Assembly (NCBI GenBank): GCA_023245755.1
Contig: JAHFJQ010000058.1
Location: forward strand, 1-6,809
DNA from: an archaeon
GTDB taxonomy: Archaea; Nanobdellota; Nanobdellia; SCGC-AAA011-G17; GW2011-AR17
Length of the DNA stretch: 6,809 bases
Direction of reading: 5' to 3'
Within the stretch, counting starts at the first letter, position 1, and each line of letters starts with the position of its first letter. This document shows positions 5,184-6,809 of the stretch, one piece after another. The position numbers and the translations under genes were made by a program. Under the pieces are notes generated by a model, which ran no database searches, was not told the DNA's origin, and saw only the letters and a list, made by a program, of their open reading frames with translations.

Positions 5184-5441
5184 TTATTTCATTGCACATG
5201 CTTCACATTTCTTTTTATGCAAATGCCATGCGATAATTCCAAATATTGCTCCGATCGCGTAGTGTAACATTCCGTAATACAATATTCCTGTTGCAAGTTG
5301 TAAAATAAACCCTTGTACAAGAAATGCGATACCTAATACTTTACAAACGAGAATGAGTACTCCCCATACAAGAGATTTTCCTCTTGGTCTTCGACTTTCA
5401 CCGATACTGGAACTTTTAATGACCTTCCTTTTTATAGCCAC
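5184..5441 (-). CDS. Two-helix membrane protein with HxHxxxCxxC tail, GTG start
   Basis: The 85-aa product has a basic N-terminus (MAIKRKVIKSSSIGESRRPRG), two membrane helices at about 24-46 and 53-74, and a short tail HLHKKKCEACAMK. In this tail His73, His75, Cys79 and Cys82 form HxHxxxCxxC, a plausible metal-binding or redox-active set. By charge, both ends should face the cytoplasm. No family is recognised. The GTG at 5441 is chosen because AAAGGAGGTG lies 7 nt upstream, an almost full match to the archaeal anti-Shine-Dalgarno; no in-frame ATG fits better. Upstream are a TATA box and a 15-nt palindrome between it and the start, so this gene is the best candidate in the window for repressor control. 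Confidence 0.75.
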   Translation of the reverse strand: MAIKRKVIKSSSIGESRRPRGKSLVWGVLILVCKVLGIAFLVQGFILQLATGILYYGMLHYAIGAIFGIIAWHLHKKKCEACAMK

Positions 5442-5448
5442 TTCAGTC

Positions 5449-5457
5449 CACCTCCTT
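5449..5457 (-). promoter_or_regulatory. Strong Shine-Dalgarno site deciding the GTG start
   Basis: The minus strand AAGGAGGTG, followed by GACTGAA and then GTG, gives a near-perfect ribosome binding site at 7-nt spacing. A similar ATAAAAAGGAAGGT recurs inside the gene's first codons, but no start codon follows it at a suitable distance. Confidence 0.75.
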
Positions 5458-5463
5458 TTTATA

Positions 5464-5478
5464 AAGGTCTTAGACCTT
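5464..5478. promoter_or_regulatory. Palindromic operator candidate AAGGTCTTAGACCTT
   Basis: Two perfect 7-bp arms (AAGGTCT and AGACCTT) flank one central base. The site sits between the TATA box (5486-5491) and the predicted start of transcription near 5462, where a bound repressor would block RNA polymerase. It could also form a small RNA hairpin if transcription begins further upstream. Confidence 0.5.
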
Positions 5479-5483
5479 CACAC

Positions 5484-5494
5484 TATTTAAACTT
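5484..5494 (-). promoter_or_regulatory. TATA box for the two-helix membrane protein gene
   Basis: The minus strand AAGTTTAAATA contains TTTAAA at 5486-5491. It predicts a transcript start near 5462 and a leader of about 20 nt carrying the Shine-Dalgarno site. The same 11-nt sequence recurs at the holin-like gene's promoter (5130-5140). Confidence 0.55.
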
Positions 5495-5524
5495 TTATTG
5501 TAACTTTTTAGTTATAACTGTTAG

Positions 5525-5548
5525 AAAAGAGATATACAAAAAAGAATG
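5525..5548 (-). terminator. T-tract after the glutaredoxin-like gene
   Basis: The minus strand contains ATTCTTTTTTGTATATCTCTTTT after the stop codon at 5561. The six-T run (5538-5543) within a T-rich stretch is a modest archaeal terminator candidate for the Lit-like/glutaredoxin operon. Confidence 0.35.
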
Positions 5549-5560
5549 TTAAGAAATAGC

Positions 5561-5809
5561 TTATTTGATACTAAGTATCTTCTTGATTTTTTCTTTGTCA
5601 AAGCCGATAACAATTTGTCCGTTAATATCTGCAACAGGTACTCCCATTTGTCCTGATTTTTCTATCATCTCTTCAGCTTTTTTGTGATCTTTAGAAACAT
5701 CGATATCTGTATATTTGAACCCTTTTTCTTTTAGGTAATCTTTTAACATAACACAGTAGGGGCAGGTTTGTGTGCTGTAGATGGTGATTTTATGCTCTTT
5801 TGTAGGCAT
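5561..5809 (-). CDS. Glutaredoxin-like thiol-disulfide oxidoreductase
   Basis: The 82-aa protein is a minimal thioredoxin-fold glutaredoxin/NrdH type. Strand KITIYST (7-13) leads to the redox motif CPYC (Cys16, Cys19) at the start of a helix (20-30), then FKYTDIDVSKD (31-41), the cis-proline loop GVPVADING (56-64, Pro58) and a final helix DKEKIKKILSIK. It should reduce disulfides in the cytoplasm, using Cys16 as the attacking thiol; there is no signal peptide. The electron donor cannot be told from sequence. The ATG at 5809 has GGAG about 9 nt upstream, and the start overlaps the last 20 nt of the Lit-like gene in another frame, so the two are translated from one message. The length is normal for the family. 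Confidence 0.9.
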   Translation of the reverse strand: MPTKEHKITIYSTQTCPYCVMLKDYLKEKGFKYTDIDVSKDHKKAEEMIEKSGQMGVPVADINGQIVIGFDKEKIKKILSIK

Positions 5810-6371
5810 TTTTTTGCTCTCCTGGGATTTTATACCCTAATACAATGCAGAGTAAGGATAAGATTATACTATATAAAACTATTTGCACTGTACTTTGAAG
5901 AAAGAATTCTTCTGGAAACATTTTTATCAAGGTGCTTGATGCGGGGAGAAGCCAATCGTTGTTTGTGAATAGGATTTCGTGGAATGTTATGAAAGAAGAA
6001 GAAAAACTGATTAGAGTAAGTGATAGTAGAATTGTTAGAGCAAGTGCATATAGACCTCCTAAGATCATTTGTTTACGTAGATGCTCTTTTTTGTCCTTTG
6101 AGAAAGAGTAGAGTACTGGGACGGTTAGGATAATTATGAAGACCCAAGATAGCCAGATAAGGTTTCTTACGTCCTTTAGGTGGGAGATTTCTCTTTCTGA
6201 ATAGTAGCTTTCCTCTAAATTGACTCCTTTAAAGTAATCTAAGAGGTTATTTACTTGGTTTTGATATTGCTCATAGTTAGACATTTGCTGCTTGTAAAAC
6301 TCTTGATTGAAGATCATAAGGTTGAGAGAAAGAAGAATAATGAATAAAGGTATTACAAGGGAGAATTTCAT
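5790..6371 (-). CDS. DUF1461/TIGR01906-family integral membrane protein, Lit-like
   Basis: The 193-aa product has four membrane helices (about 2-22, 70-90, 103-125, 161-181). The family signature is visible: YFKGVN (46-51) and HLKDVRNL (His64) before helix 2, then after helix 3 FHEILFTNNDW (His131), LLPASSTLIK and MFPEEFF (151-157). In bacteria this family (PF07314) includes Lit, the lipoprotein intramolecular transacylase that moves an acyl chain to the lipoprotein amino terminus, and conserved histidines are needed there. An archaeal member facing ether lipids cannot simply share that substrate, so the role here is open. The start at 6371 is chosen because a TTTAAA box lies 27-28 nt upstream and the signal-anchor-like helix begins there. 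The reading frame is open for a further 62 codons, but they cross the divergent gene. It forms an operon with the glutaredoxin-like gene. Confidence 0.8.
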   Translation of the reverse strand: MKFSLVIPLFIILLSLNLMIFNQEFYKQQMSNYEQYQNQVNNLLDYFKGVNLEESYYSEREISHLKDVRNLIWLSWVFIIILTVPVLYSFSKDKKEHLRKQMILGGLYALALTILLSLTLISFSSSFITFHEILFTNNDWLLPASSTLIKMFPEEFFLQSTVQIVLYSIILSLLCIVLGYKIPGEQKNAYKRA

Positions 6372-6393
6372 CTCTGTCTTTTCATGTACAGAA

Positions 6394-6404
6394 GCTTTAA
6401 ATAT
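6394..6404. promoter_or_regulatory. Shared TATA box for divergent Lit-like and HPF-like genes
   Basis: GCTTTAAATAT contains TTTAAA at 6396-6401. On the minus strand its centre is 27-28 nt before the ATG at 6371 (leaderless). On the plus strand it predicts a start near 6425, just before the Shine-Dalgarno site of the gene at 6439. It is the only TATA-like element in the 67-bp divergent gap. Confidence 0.55.
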
Positions 6405-6425
6405 TTTCGTGCTCTCTTCTTTTTT

Positions 6426-6434
6426 GGAGGGGAT
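6426..6434 (+). promoter_or_regulatory. Shine-Dalgarno site deciding the HPF-like start
   Basis: GGAGGGGAT differs by one base from the archaeal consensus GGAGGTGAT and lies 4 nt before the ATG at 6439 (8 nt measured from GGAGG). It rules out the longer reading from 6307, which would run antisense through the Lit-like gene. Confidence 0.7.
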
Positions 6435-6438
6435 AGAT

Positions 6439-6771
6439 ATGAGTATTATATATAACCGATTAAAAGATTTGAATGCCGTAGAGACACAAGAAGTCAAAAG
6501 ATTGAGTGAACAAACTTTTGAAAAAGTACAAAGAGATTTGTTTGATTGTAAACTCATTGTTGATATACATAAATTTGAGAAAGCAGGTGCTCGTGCAAAA
6601 TATTCTATTCATTATCGTATAGAACATCCTAGTACCTTGCTTACTGCTGAAGAAGCAGACTGGGAATTAGCAAAGGCTTTGCATAAAGCAGGTGATAATT
6701 TACTTGAAGAGGTCCGGAAAAAAGTGAGTAAGGCAACAAAAAGAGTTGGACAGAAAACACGTAAAGAATAA
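6439..6771 (+). CDS. HPF/RaiA-like (S30AE-type) ribosome-associated protein, putative
   Basis: The 110-aa basic protein resembles the single-domain ribosome-hibernation proteins of DPANN archaea: helix LNAVETQEVKRLSEQTFEKV (11-30), strand CKLIVDIHKFEK (37-48), a GxRxKYSIHYRIEHP strand (50-64), then EADWELAKALHKAGDNLLEEV (72-92) as the long second helix and a Lys/Arg-rich tail (VSKATKRVGQKTRKE). In HPF/RaiA this fold sits in the decoding site of the small subunit and silences ribosomes under stress; the basic tail suits RNA binding. The first strand is short here, so homology is likely but not certain. It diverges from the Lit-like gene over one shared promoter and ends in a T-tract. Confidence 0.65.
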   Translation: MSIIYNRLKDLNAVETQEVKRLSEQTFEKVQRDLFDCKLIVDIHKFEKAGARAKYSIHYRIEHPSTLLTAEEADWELAKALHKAGDNLLEEVRKKVSKATKRVGQKTRKE

Positions 6772-6783
6772 TTTTTCTTTTTT
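6772..6783 (+). terminator. T-tract terminator after the HPF-like gene
   Basis: TTTTTCTTTTTTTCG-type sequence begins at the base after the stop codon, without a hairpin. This is typical archaeal oligo-T termination. Confidence 0.6.
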
Positions 6784-6789
6784 CGTTAC

Positions 6790-6802
6790 ATTTTTAAATA
6801 TT
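6790..6802 (+). promoter_or_regulatory. TATA-like box for a gene beyond the window
   Basis: ATTTTTAAATATT contains TTTAAA at 6793-6798. By the spacing seen in this window the start would lie near 6821, outside the sequence given. Orientation is assumed because the preceding gene has just terminated. Confidence 0.3.
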
Positions 6803-6809
6803 GAATGTT

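Noticed and set aside
6307..6438. 44-codon N-terminal extension of the HPF-like ORF
   Set aside because: It is antisense to the Lit-like gene, while a near-consensus SD site sits directly before the ATG at 6439.
6372..6557. 62-codon N-terminal extension of the Lit-like ORF
   Set aside because: It crosses the divergent promoter and the coding sequence of the HPF-like gene, and the TATA box fixes the start at 6371.
1..6809. tRNA, rRNA, CRISPR array, insertion sequence or integrase
   Set aside because: I saw no cloverleaf with a TTCRANY-type arm, no spaced direct repeats, no terminal inverted repeats and no transposase or integrase motifs.

Overview
The window looks like chromosomal DNA of a small-genome archaeon, most likely of the DPANN group (Woesearchaeota/Pacearchaeota-like). 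The sequence is AT-rich and gene-dense. Several genes have a TTTAAA/TTAAAT box centred about 25-30 nt before the ATG, the arrangement expected for TBP-dependent, leaderless archaeal transcription. T-rich tracts follow most genes. Where Shine-Dalgarno sites occur they match the anti-SD of archaeal 16S rRNA (GGAGGTG, GGAGGGGAT). The phylum assignment is inference from protein style; there is no rRNA or other marker in the window.

Layout. Positions 1-1025 (+) are the 3' part of phosphoenolpyruvate synthase (ppsA). It is followed by an unrecognised 123-aa protein (1055-1426, +). Converging on it is a minus-strand gene for a secreted, internally duplicated helical protein (1460-2236), whose leader can fold over its ribosome binding site. 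Next on the minus strand is a 140-aa DPANN-style conserved protein (2332-2754), with a doubtful small membrane ORF overlapping its start (2660-2944). A lone RelE/ParE-like toxin-fold protein (2991-3293, +) faces a 37-aa charged miniprotein with its own promoter (3290-3403, -). Then come, all on the minus strand, a PLP-dependent class I/II aminotransferase (3466-4791), a three-helix holin-like small membrane protein (4850-5107), and a two-helix membrane protein with a possible metal-binding tail (5184-5441). The last of these has an operator-like palindrome between its TATA box and start.

The right end holds a two-gene minus-strand operon and a divergent plus-strand gene. The operon is a DUF1461/Lit-like integral membrane protein (5790-6371) whose end overlaps the start of a CPYC glutaredoxin-like protein (5561-5809). 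The divergent gene encodes a protein resembling HPF/RaiA ribosome-hibernation factors (6439-6771). One TATA box appears to serve both directions.

How the genes relate. Central carbon metabolism (PpsA), amino-acid metabolism (aminotransferase), envelope proteins and stress or translation control (HPF-like, RelE-like, glutaredoxin) sit side by side as mostly single-gene transcription units. Only the Lit-like/glutaredoxin pair is clearly co-transcribed. There are no tRNAs, rRNAs, CRISPR arrays or insertion sequences. The parts most worth following up are the convergent toxin/miniprotein pair, the alternative hairpins at the secreted-protein leader, the Lit-like/glutaredoxin operon in an apparent archaeon, and the palindromic operator at 5464-5478.
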